This document shows positions 40,381 through 47,749 of a stretch of DNA of 64,000 nucleotides, in pieces. The position numbers were made by a program, and so were the translations under genes. Source of the DNA: a virus; IMG/VR virus record IMGVR_UViG_3300024350_000235, positions 1 through 64,000 of that record. One strand, written 5' to 3'. The notes below the pieces were generated by a model, which worked only from the letters and a program-made list of their open reading frames with translations, searched no databases and was not told where the DNA came from. Each line of letters begins with the position of its first letter. Position 1 is the stretch's first letter.

Positions 40381-40929
40381 ATGAGCCTTAAAGAACTCAC
40401 ACAAGAAAAACACAAAGACGCAGAACGTACCGCTTTTGCTAAATTGTTACTAAGCGGTTCTATTGATAAAGAACAATATGCCAACTATCTTTTACAGATG
40501 TTGGAAATCTACAGCGTGTTAGAATACCACGCTGCCAATCATGGGTTGCTTACAGACCTAACAGGTCTACCTAGATCAAAAGCTATCTATGAAGATCTAA
40601 TCGAACTATCAGAAGATGGTACAGGTCGAGTGTTACAGGCAACAGTAGACTATGTTAGCTATCTACATCAATTGGCTGAAACTAATCCTAACAATCTAAT
40701 GGCTCACTTGTATGTCCGCCACATGGGTGATCTATATGGCGGCCAGATGATAGCTAAAAAAGTACCTGGTAAAGGTAAGTTTTATCAGTTCACAGACAAA
40801 GACGGACTCATAGCCAAGATTCGTGCCAAACTAGACGACAGTATGGGTGACGAAGCCAACGTAGCATTTGATCACGCTATCAATATCATGAAGGAACTAA
40901 ATGAGTCAAGTTTGGTCCACGCTGATTGA
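40381..40929 (+). CDS. Heme oxygenase, biliverdin-forming
   Basis: 182 aa, slightly shorter than bacterial HO. L-T-Q-E-K-H-K-D-A-E-R supplies the proximal His (~11). Y-V-R-H-M-G-D-L-Y-G-G-Q-M matches the distal helix (usually Y-x-R-Y-L-G-D-L-S-G-G-Q). It opens heme to biliverdin IXa, CO and iron using ferredoxin. The PcyX-like gene overlaps its end by 29 bases, so biliverdin is probably passed on to a phycobilin. Confidence 0.92.
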   Translation: MSLKELTQEKHKDAERTAFAKLLLSGSIDKEQYANYLLQMLEIYSVLEYHAANHGLLTDLTGLPRSKAIYEDLIELSEDGTGRVLQATVDYVSYLHQLAETNPNNLMAHLYVRHMGDLYGGQMIAKKVPGKGKFYQFTDKDGLIAKIRAKLDDSMGDEANVAFDHAINIMKELNESSLVHAD

Positions 40930-41581
40930 TATTCAGCATTTGCTAGAAGAAAGGTTTAATGCCACAGGAACCGAGATCAACGAACCAGGAATGGATAGGT
41001 TTAATCAGCCTGGTTGGGTTAATCGTGTGTGGACTTCTGATGTTTATCGTCGTGCTCACATCGATGTGGTAGATGCTCGTGAAACTCGCAGCCTATGGAT
41101 GATGCACTGCTGTATATTTCCCCACACACATAATCCTGCTCCTATATGGGGTTTTGATGTAGTAGCTGGTAAAAACAAAATCACGGGCTGTTTCCACGAC
41201 TACTCGGCAGCAGGAGACAAACATCATCCTATGATGGATTGGTTTGGCGATTATGTCAGTAATCTAGAATGGCGCAAGGTACGTGAATTACCTGACTGGG
41301 CACAGCGTATATTCAGCCCACATATGGTGGCTGCTAGCAATATACAAGCAGAAGAAGAACTAGAACAGATCACACAGATGGCCCGAGATACGCTAGAACA
41401 CTATCTTAGCACAGTAGCTGAAACTAATAACACCCACGCAGATACCACAGAATATCAAAATTACTATGCTATAAATCAAAAGCAAAACCCGCATACACCG
41501 CGTGTAATGGCTAGTTTAGGGTTAGATGAAGAAGATGTACGTGTTTTTATCCAAGATTGCCTGTTCCCAGAGATTCGATAA
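40901..41581 (+). CDS. pcyX: Ferredoxin-dependent bilin reductase, PcyX-like
   Basis: 226 aa. M-M-H-C-C-I-F-P and W-G-F-D-V-V-A-G align with the PcyA active site: His69 and Asp86 keep the 17-residue spacing of PcyA His88/Asp105. The PcyA Glu76 position appears to be Asp55 (H-I-D), so the protein departs from plain PcyA. Next to heme oxygenase this fits PcyX, described from viral metagenomes as making phycoerythrobilin and attributed to phages of alphaproteobacteria. Product should be confirmed; PebS/PcyA assignment is less likely. Confidence 0.85.
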   Translation: MSQVWSTLIDIQHLLEERFNATGTEINEPGMDRFNQPGWVNRVWTSDVYRRAHIDVVDARETRSLWMMHCCIFPHTHNPAPIWGFDVVAGKNKITGCFHDYSAAGDKHHPMMDWFGDYVSNLEWRKVRELPDWAQRIFSPHMVAASNIQAEEELEQITQMARDTLEHYLSTVAETNNTHADTTEYQNYYAINQKQNPHTPRVMASLGLDEEDVRVFIQDCLFPEIR

Positions 41582-41584
41582 ATA
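41578..41584 (+). promoter_or_regulatory. T4-like late promoter motif
   Basis: ATAAATA, seven bases before the ATG at 41592; another near-leaderless arrangement. Confidence 0.45.
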
Positions 41585-41591
41585 TTAAACT

Positions 41592-43172
41592 ATGAGATTT
41601 TTCGAATTCAAACTTCCCAGTGCTAACTCACCTCTTTTAAACAAGATCGTAAGCTCTATTACAGATCTTGTAAATTCTGCTAAAAAACTGCCCGAAAATG
41701 ATCCAGCACGTAAAGAAGCCGACGATCTCATTAATTCTCTTAAAAATAAAGCAGGTATAACAGAATCCGATGCTATTTCAGAATTAGAACATGATATGAT
41801 TGTTGCCATAGCCAAAGCATTGATTTCGACAGGAAATCAACAGGCAACATTAAGTTTGATTGATATAGAAAAAATCAAGAAAAATATCGAAGTACAACAA
41901 AAAACTAAAAAGGTAGCACAAGCACATCAAGAGCTTGGTAAACAGCAATACGTAAAATCTCAAGAAACTGATACTAGCGATCTTGACGAGATAGGAGCAG
42001 CGATCGAGAAAAAATTAGGAACACCTAAAGGATGGACTAAATCTAAAATCATTAATCCTTTATTGTCTGTAGGAATTGACAAAGAACTACTTTATGTGTT
42101 TCTAGATCAATGTGCGTCCGGCACGGCTATGAATTGGAATTTCAACGATGGAATTCACCCTATCACTGATTTTAAATCGTTAATGTCTGACGAATCTAAA
42201 GAAATATTTTCTAACAAACAAGCTAAAGATATTCTTTTAACAGCCAGGTGGTCAGAAGCCGGCGGCGAAGGCGACGGAGAAGTGATGATAGGATTACTAG
42301 CAGATGCTAGCCATCCAGAGAAAGGTGATATCACAGTCAAAGGTGTTCCTTATGAAGTCAAAGCCACAGGATGGAGATTTAACAAAAAAGGCGATGTTAG
42401 TGGTACAGAAGCATGGTTAGATGCTGGTCCTTACTCGTCTAATATCGAAGGTGTTAAAGCTATCTTTAAGAAATTAATTAATGCCAGGGGTATTACTGCT
42501 TCTGAAGAAAATATAGCATTAGCTGATTTTAGAAAAGCAGGAACACAAAGTCTTAAACAGATAATGTCTCGTGTTAAAGATCCTGTTGATTTAATGTCGT
42601 CTTTACATTCTGCTGTGTTCCCTAATGCTGATAAAAATCAAATCAAACAGGCTTCTGAAAATATTGTAGCATCACAATATGATTACAGAGTATCGGCTAA
42701 GGAACAGGGATTACTAGCTATGGCAGAATATGCTGCCGAGCATGACAATTTTGGTTTTGTTTTTATCGATAAAACTAATTTTAGTGGAATGATTTCTAAA
42801 AACGCAGTAGGAGAAAGTGAAGCATTTACATTTAGTTCTCCTATGACTATGTCAACAGCCAAAACCACAGATGCTACAACTACTACTAAGAAAAGAAAAG
42901 CTAGTCCAGGAATAATGACTGGTTCTAGAGCACAAGCACAAAAGACTCTAGGTTGGCAATCTAAAAGACAACCAGCACAACCAGCAGTATCTACAGCGTT
43001 AGCTAATGATCCAAAAAAGGGATTTTATTCTAAGTACGACAAAGCTACTATGGATCAAATCCTAACAACTTTTAAAGATAGAAAACAATTAGTCGCCGAT
43101 TACAAAAGTTTAACTCTGCCAGAGTTTGAAAAGAAGTATGTAGAACCCATACTTCAACCTAAACTTATATAA
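41592..43172 (+). CDS. Large nuclease-like protein, candidate virion cargo, 526 aa
   Basis: Begins M-R-F-F-E-F-K-L, like the genes at 14007 and 14429. The middle contains E-A-G-G-E-G-D-G-E-V-M-I-G-L-L (~residues 217-232) then G-D-I-T-V-K-G-V-P-Y-E-V-K-A (~245-258), a D...E-x-K layout resembling PD-(D/E)XK nucleases. The N-terminal ~110 residues are helical. The C-terminal part has a Thr/Ser/Lys-rich linker. Convergent with the next gene (8-bp overlap). A DNA-acting virion protein is the best guess. Confidence 0.6.
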   Translation: MRFFEFKLPSANSPLLNKIVSSITDLVNSAKKLPENDPARKEADDLINSLKNKAGITESDAISELEHDMIVAIAKALISTGNQQATLSLIDIEKIKKNIEVQQKTKKVAQAHQELGKQQYVKSQETDTSDLDEIGAAIEKKLGTPKGWTKSKIINPLLSVGIDKELLYVFLDQCASGTAMNWNFNDGIHPITDFKSLMSDESKEIFSNKQAKDILLTARWSEAGGEGDGEVMIGLLADASHPEKGDITVKGVPYEVKATGWRFNKKGDVSGTEAWLDAGPYSSNIEGVKAIFKKLINARGITASEENIALADFRKAGTQSLKQIMSRVKDPVDLMSSLHSAVFPNADKNQIKQASENIVASQYDYRVSAKEQGLLAMAEYAAEHDNFGFVFIDKTNFSGMISKNAVGESEAFTFSSPMTMSTAKTTDATTTTKKRKASPGIMTGSRAQAQKTLGWQSKRQPAQPAVSTALANDPKKGFYSKYDKATMDQILTTFKDRKQLVADYKSLTLPEFEKKYVEPILQPKLI

Positions 43173-44241
43173 TCTTTTCCCAAGAAATATATTCAGGATC
43201 TGTAAATTCCTGTAGACGTGCTGTAGGATTTGTCTTGAACATGCCGCTGGCATATCTCACATAAACATCTAGCAGTGCGTTATTCTCCGCACCAGGTTTG
43301 CCTATCTTGGCAACGAACAACTGTCCAGTACCGTCTGGATTCCCATATTTGAGATCATTAAGACTCAATTCGCCTACTTGCTCTTTAGTAGGCACGAGGT
43401 AGAGACTGTCACCGTTGGTATAGAAGTAAGGAGTGTCTGTAAACTGTAGCAGATCAACTAATAGATCACTGTTCTGTAGATGACCTTTGATCGTGGTTTC
43501 AAACTTTTCTGCTATCTCTGAAAAGTATGGTTTGATGAGATCTCTGTAAGTTTCCCAATTGGCATTAAACCAATCACCGAACACACGCTGCCATGTCTTG
43601 TTCTGTTTGAGATTACTTAAAATCTGCTCTCTAGTAAAGTCTTTGATTTTTACACCATTACTGATCTCATAACCAGTTTCTGTAGTCCTGATAAAATACT
43701 TGGCATCATCGGATGGCCATACATTGGCTACTGTGATATGATCTAGAAGATCAGTAAACACCTTGTGTTTGATAGATACCCATTGTTCGACATTGCCATA
43801 TGTGACAAAGATATCTTCACCGCGTACAGTTTCCAAACCTAAAGATTTAGGTTTAAGGTTAGCCAACATCTTAGAGCCAGCTTTTACCTGTATACCGCCT
43901 GTAGCAGCATCGTGGAATCGAACGTCATATGGACCACCGGCGATATTATTACCAGCTGCCCAACTGTATTTGGTATTATTTGTAATACCGCCACGTTTTT
44001 CTAAAGTGGGTTTTTGTTGTTTGGCTGTAGCTGCCCAACTGTTGAATACTTCGGGTTCGTATGCTTTAGCCAAAAAAGTCTTTATATAACCATATACTTT
44101 GTTAGGATCATATAGCTTATCAGATGGCAGTGATTTTTCAGGTTCTAGTGGGTCGAAATTTCCGGAACCTATAAGCCCGAATAGGTAACCCACTTCGCTG
44201 TTAAATCTTACTGTGTTTGTAGATTTACGTTCTTTAGTCAT
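43165..44241 (-). CDS. Putative nuclease-fold protein, 358 aa
   Basis: Minus strand, tail-to-tail with the 526-aa protein. G-G-P-Y-D-V-R-F-H-D near residue 100 followed by G-G-I-Q-V-K-A-G-S fits a degenerate D...Q-x-K nuclease core (PD-(D/E)XK type, Gln for Glu). The rest is mixed alpha/beta with aromatic clusters. A conserved W-V-S-I-K-H-K is also present. No start signal stands out. Possibly a DNA-processing or restriction-like enzyme; unrecognised family. Confidence 0.5.
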   Translation of the reverse strand: MTKERKSTNTVRFNSEVGYLFGLIGSGNFDPLEPEKSLPSDKLYDPNKVYGYIKTFLAKAYEPEVFNSWAATAKQQKPTLEKRGGITNNTKYSWAAGNNIAGGPYDVRFHDAATGGIQVKAGSKMLANLKPKSLGLETVRGEDIFVTYGNVEQWVSIKHKVFTDLLDHITVANVWPSDDAKYFIRTTETGYEISNGVKIKDFTREQILSNLKQNKTWQRVFGDWFNANWETYRDLIKPYFSEIAEKFETTIKGHLQNSDLLVDLLQFTDTPYFYTNGDSLYLVPTKEQVGELSLNDLKYGNPDGTGQLFVAKIGKPGAENNALLDVYVRYASGMFKTNPTARLQEFTDPEYISWEKII

Positions 44242-44309
44242 ATTACGTTAATTTTAGCATTATACAGATAATTTGTAAAGTCTGTTTTTAATTTATAGCC
44301 GGGATTGGG

Positions 44310-44316
44310 TAAATAC
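44310..44316 (+). promoter_or_regulatory. Late promoter-like motif before the curli block
   Basis: TAAATAC followed by CGTCCCGGGAGTGAAC, with GGGAG as Shine-Dalgarno before the csgF ATG at 44348. Confidence 0.45.
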
Positions 44317-44347
44317 CTATAAGAAAGATTCGTCCCGGGAGTGAACA

Positions 44348-44791
44348 ATGTATAAAAGGATATGTATTCTTCTAGTAGCACTGACTACGTCAGCACAGGC
44401 TACAGAACTGGTACATCAATTCCAAAGTCCGGCCTTTATACCGGGCAATGGATACTCCTCTCATGTCCTAGCTATTGAGCAGCTAGAGTCGCAGCGCAAA
44501 CAAAAGATCAAAGATGACGAAAAAGCAGCCATAGAAGCAGAAGCATTGGCTAAGAAAAATACGAACCTATCCAAGTTTCTAGTAAACGTAGAAGCTAGAA
44601 TATATGCGCAGTTATCTAAGCAGCTAGCAGATCAGCTGTTTGCCGAAGGTGGAGCTACGAACGGCACTATGAACTTCCAGGGAACCAATATTAGTTGGGT
44701 TAAGACAGGCACAGAAGTTACTTTAACCATTATCGAATCTAATGGCAGCAAAACAGAAATAACAGTACCTATAGCGAGCTTTTCTTTCTAA
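44348..44791 (+). CDS. csgF: CsgF-like curli assembly protein
   Basis: Signal peptide 1-18 (C-I-L-L-V-A-L-T-T-S-A-Q-A). The mature N-terminus T-E-L-V-H-Q-F-Q-S-P-A-F matches the CsgF segment that plugs the CsgG pore. A polar helix (Q-L-E-S-Q-R-K-Q-K) and a C-terminal beta domain (W-V-K-T-G-T-E-V-T-L) follow, as in CsgF (~130 aa). CsgF couples curlin secretion to nucleation at the outer membrane. The stop overlaps csgG. Confidence 0.82.
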   Translation: MYKRICILLVALTTSAQATELVHQFQSPAFIPGNGYSSHVLAIEQLESQRKQKIKDDEKAAIEAEALAKKNTNLSKFLVNVEARIYAQLSKQLADQLFAEGGATNGTMNFQGTNISWVKTGTEVTLTIIESNGSKTEITVPIASFSF

Positions 44792-45969
44792 TGAAAAAAA
44801 TATTATTGATACCGCTGCTAGCATTGGTTTTGTCTGGGTGTGCTACAGTTCACATGGAACTGGCACAGGAAGAACCTGTGGCTATACAACCAAAACAAAA
44901 CCTGTATGATAAGATACCACCATTAGATGGTCCACCTATGACTGTAGCAGTGTATGGTTTTACTGACAAAACTGGACAGATGAAACCCAATGATAAATTG
45001 GCAGTTTTCAGTAAAGCGGTAACACAAGGAGCAGAAGTATTTCTTATCAAAGCTCTACAAGATACCAAATGGTTCCGTGTAGTAGAACGTGTTGGTCTTG
45101 ATAATCTAATCAAAGAACGCCAGCTGATACGCAATCAACGAGAAGTATATGAAGGTAAAGATGCTAAACCATTAGCACCTATGGTAGTAGCCGGAGTGAT
45201 GATCGAAGGTGGTATCATAGGCTACGACAGTAACATTAGATCAGGTGGTAATGGTGCTAGATTCTTAGGTATCGGAGGAAGCCAACAATACAGAGTAGAT
45301 GAGATAGTTATATCTATGCGTTTGATCAGTGTAAACACAGGAGAAGTTATATTAACTAACTCTGTTAGTAAAACAATTTATAGCACACAGCATAATGTGG
45401 GTGTGCTACGTTTCGTAGATGCAGGTACCAAAGCAGTAGAGCTAGAAAATGGTCAAGCATTAAACGAACCAACTACTTATGCTGTTCGTGTTGCGATCGA
45501 ACAGGCTGTTTATGACATGATCATGGACGGACAACGCAGAGGTTTTTGGCGTTTCAAACTTCCATTGCGTCAAACACCTCCTTTACCTGAGGAGAAAAAA
45601 GATGAGTTGGTTCAACCACAGAGCGAGACGCAGAAAGAAACCAATCCAGCCGCCGCCACAAGAGCAGCGCCTGCCGCAGAAACCAAACCAGCAGTAGTAG
45701 CAACTCCTGCTGAAACCAGATTAATAGTTACACCATCACAACAGGCACAATTAGTTGGCAAAAAAGGCAAAATGAAAGACACGATTTATGTTAGGAGAGA
45801 ACCTAACGAAACTTCTACTCGAGTTTGGCTGTTTACAAAAAGCACAGTAGTAAATGTAACAGAAGAAAACGGAGAGTGGATCAAAATAGTTGCCGAGGAC
45901 GGCAAGAAAGGATATGTTAAGAGAGATAGCATAACTGTAGATAGTAGTACCAACAATACTGGTCGATAA
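44791..45969 (+). CDS. csgG: CsgG-like curli secretion lipoprotein with C-terminal SH3-like domain
   Basis: Lipobox L-V-L-S-G-C-A. The CsgG core (residues ~50-265) includes V-A-V-Y-G-F-T-D-K-T-G-Q, F-L-I-K-A-L-Q-D-T-K-W-F and V-V-E-R-V-G-L-D-N-L, then G-G-I-I-G-Y-D-S-N. A Pro/Ala linker follows. The last ~70 residues (I-Y-V-R-R-E-P-N-E-T; W-I-K-I-V-A-E-D-G) look like a bacterial SH3 domain, an addition not found in standard CsgG (~277 aa). It would form the nine-fold export pore. Confidence 0.87.
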   Translation: MKKILLIPLLALVLSGCATVHMELAQEEPVAIQPKQNLYDKIPPLDGPPMTVAVYGFTDKTGQMKPNDKLAVFSKAVTQGAEVFLIKALQDTKWFRVVERVGLDNLIKERQLIRNQREVYEGKDAKPLAPMVVAGVMIEGGIIGYDSNIRSGGNGARFLGIGGSQQYRVDEIVISMRLISVNTGEVILTNSVSKTIYSTQHNVGVLRFVDAGTKAVELENGQALNEPTTYAVRVAIEQAVYDMIMDGQRRGFWRFKLPLRQTPPLPEEKKDELVQPQSETQKETNPAAATRAAPAAETKPAVVATPAETRLIVTPSQQAQLVGKKGKMKDTIYVRREPNETSTRVWLFTKSTVVNVTEENGEWIKIVAEDGKKGYVKRDSITVDSSTNNTGR

Positions 45970-45989
45970 ATTGGCCAAGGCGGAGCGAA

Positions 45990-46652
45990 ATGAAAACGAG
46001 AATGACGGGTATAGGCAAACCTAGCACAATTGCCTTAGTAGCGGCAATGCTATTTTCAAGCGTAGCATTAGCCAACGATCTTTACATCGAACAATCGGGC
46101 GATGATACGGCTGTGACTATCTTACAAGACGGATCGCAGAATAAGATCGAAGGACTTACTCCTGGAGATAATGCTTATATCGGAGGTGGCGGTAACGTTG
46201 TTAATATCCAACAAGTTGGCGCTAACAACCTTATTTCTCTATCTTTGAATAACCCTAACATGGGTGGAGTGGGTACAGGTACAGCTCTTACGATAAATCA
46301 GCTTGGTAACGATAATATTTCTACTGTACAATGCGGTACATCTTTGGCTGCTACCTGTAATGCTTCAGTTATCACTCAAAACATCACTGGTAGTAGCAAC
46401 GATGTAACTCAGACCTTGACAGGTGGCGGTGCTTACAGCAGCGTGGTCAATGTCACAGGCGATTGGACCAAAGTCACTCATACACAAACAGGTGCAGGAG
46501 CGCACACAGGAAACATCACCGTGAACAGCACAGCGACTTCGCTAGCTGATAAAAATAATGTATCCTTGACGCAGACAGGAGCGATAGCGAAAAGTGCCAC
46601 GATCAGCAGTTCAGGAGCTAATATTAATATTTCTGTTACTCAGCACGACTAA
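45990..46652 (+). CDS. Curlin-like secreted repeat protein, 220 aa
   Basis: A signal peptide ends near residue 29 (S-V-A-L-A). The body repeats N/Q/G/T-rich curlin-style units (I-E-Q-S-G; I-L-Q-D-G-S-Q-N; I-Q-Q-V-G-A-N-N; I-N-Q-L-G-N-D-N; T-Q-T-G-A-G), as in CsgA/CsgB amyloid subunits. It follows csgF-csgG, so it is the likely cargo. CGGAGCGAA precedes the ATG. Amyloid formation is inferred. Confidence 0.82.
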   Translation: MKTRMTGIGKPSTIALVAAMLFSSVALANDLYIEQSGDDTAVTILQDGSQNKIEGLTPGDNAYIGGGGNVVNIQQVGANNLISLSLNNPNMGGVGTGTALTINQLGNDNISTVQCGTSLAATCNASVITQNITGSSNDVTQTLTGGGAYSSVVNVTGDWTKVTHTQTGAGAHTGNITVNSTATSLADKNNVSLTQTGAIAKSATISSSGANINISVTQHD

Positions 46653-47691
46653 TGTCTGGGCAGGAGTAGGAACAGTAACTGAACAAACTGGTCCTACAGA
46701 AATATTTAGAGCTAAGAAATCTATACCTTCGAGCCTAAACACGGCTGTGGAAATGAATGACGCAGTTTCCACAGCCAAGGCTACTGCTCAGCTGACCTTT
46801 GAAGACAAGACTACAGTAAAGATCAACGAGCATAGCAAAATAGTCATAGATGATTTTGTCTACGATCCTAACAAAGGTTCAGGAAAACTGGCCATGAAGA
46901 TGGCCATAGGCACTGCTCGCTATACGTCAGGACAGATAGCTAAAAATAGTCCACAACAGGTAGCCATCAATACTCCTACAGCCAGTGTAGGTGTGCGTGG
47001 TACTGATTTTTCTATGACTGTAGACGAGATGGGGCGCAGTCTTATCGTGCTATTACCTAGCTGCGATAAAAAAGGCTGTGTAACTGGTGCTATCGAAGTG
47101 CGCAATGAAGGAGGTGTTGTCATATTAGATGTTCCTTTCCAAGCTACCATGGTCAACACTGCTTATCAAGCACCTAGCCAACCAGTGGTAGTTAGATTAG
47201 ATCAAGCTAGTATCAGTAATATGTTGATCATCAGTAAACCAGCAGAAATACAAGATGACGGTAGTGAACATAAAAAAGCTCTAAGAGAAAGAGGACTACT
47301 TGACTTTGATAAACTAGATGTAGATCTATTGAAATATACCAAGCTAGATGAAAATAAACTAGATGATAACAGAGCACTAGATCGTAACGATCTTAATGCT
47401 GACCTACTGGCTTTTTATGCGTGGAACGAGTTAGACGCACAGAATAAAACACTGTTAGCTAATGACATGGATAATAGTCTGTTACCTAACTATAATGCTG
47501 CTAGCGGCCTATTATATTATTTCAATGAAGATCAAAGCAAAGTCACGCTATACCGTGTGACTAATCATACAGCCGTAGTCACACTGCCTACTACACAAAA
47601 TACTACGCTGAGTATAAACCAAGACGGCCAGCAGGTCGTACAGCAGGTAAACAAGGGTGCTACATCCACTATTACTATAACTCAAAAGTAA
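46594..47691 (+). CDS. FecR-domain secreted protein, 365 aa
   Basis: The frame overlaps the curlin gene by 59 bases; GTG 46594 is the most likely start and gives a signal peptide (L-I-L-I-F-L-L-L-S-T-T-N-V-W-A). The FecR domain spans ~25-190: G-T-A-R-Y-T-S-G, V-A-I-N-T-P-T-A-S-V-G-V-R-G-T-D-F. A polar region and beta tail follow. FecR proteins of this kind are often encoded near CHASE2 cyclases in bacteria, and one occurs 5 kb downstream. Confidence 0.82.
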   Translation: MPRSAVQELILIFLLLSTTNVWAGVGTVTEQTGPTEIFRAKKSIPSSLNTAVEMNDAVSTAKATAQLTFEDKTTVKINEHSKIVIDDFVYDPNKGSGKLAMKMAIGTARYTSGQIAKNSPQQVAINTPTASVGVRGTDFSMTVDEMGRSLIVLLPSCDKKGCVTGAIEVRNEGGVVILDVPFQATMVNTAYQAPSQPVVVRLDQASISNMLIISKPAEIQDDGSEHKKALRERGLLDFDKLDVDLLKYTKLDENKLDDNRALDRNDLNADLLAFYAWNELDAQNKTLLANDMDNSLLPNYNAASGLLYYFNEDQSKVTLYRVTNHTAVVTLPTTQNTTLSINQDGQQVVQQVNKGATSTITITQK

Positions 47692-47717
47692 TAGTTTAAT
47701 TTTTACCGACTTATCTT

Positions 47718-47723
47718 TAAATA
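47718..47723 (+). promoter_or_regulatory. Late promoter-like motif
   Basis: TAAATA within TTTAAATAAC, 26 bases before the ATG; GGGAGCGA precedes the start. Confidence 0.4.
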
Positions 47724-47749
47724 ACTATACTAACCGGGAGCGAATCGGT

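Noticed and set aside
40381-41581. Cyanophage assignment from heme oxygenase, bilin reductase and Hsp20
   Set aside because: No photosynthesis genes in the window, the bilin reductase looks PcyX-like, and the tmRNA is of a type common in alphaproteobacteria. Cyanobacteria cannot be fully excluded from sequence alone.
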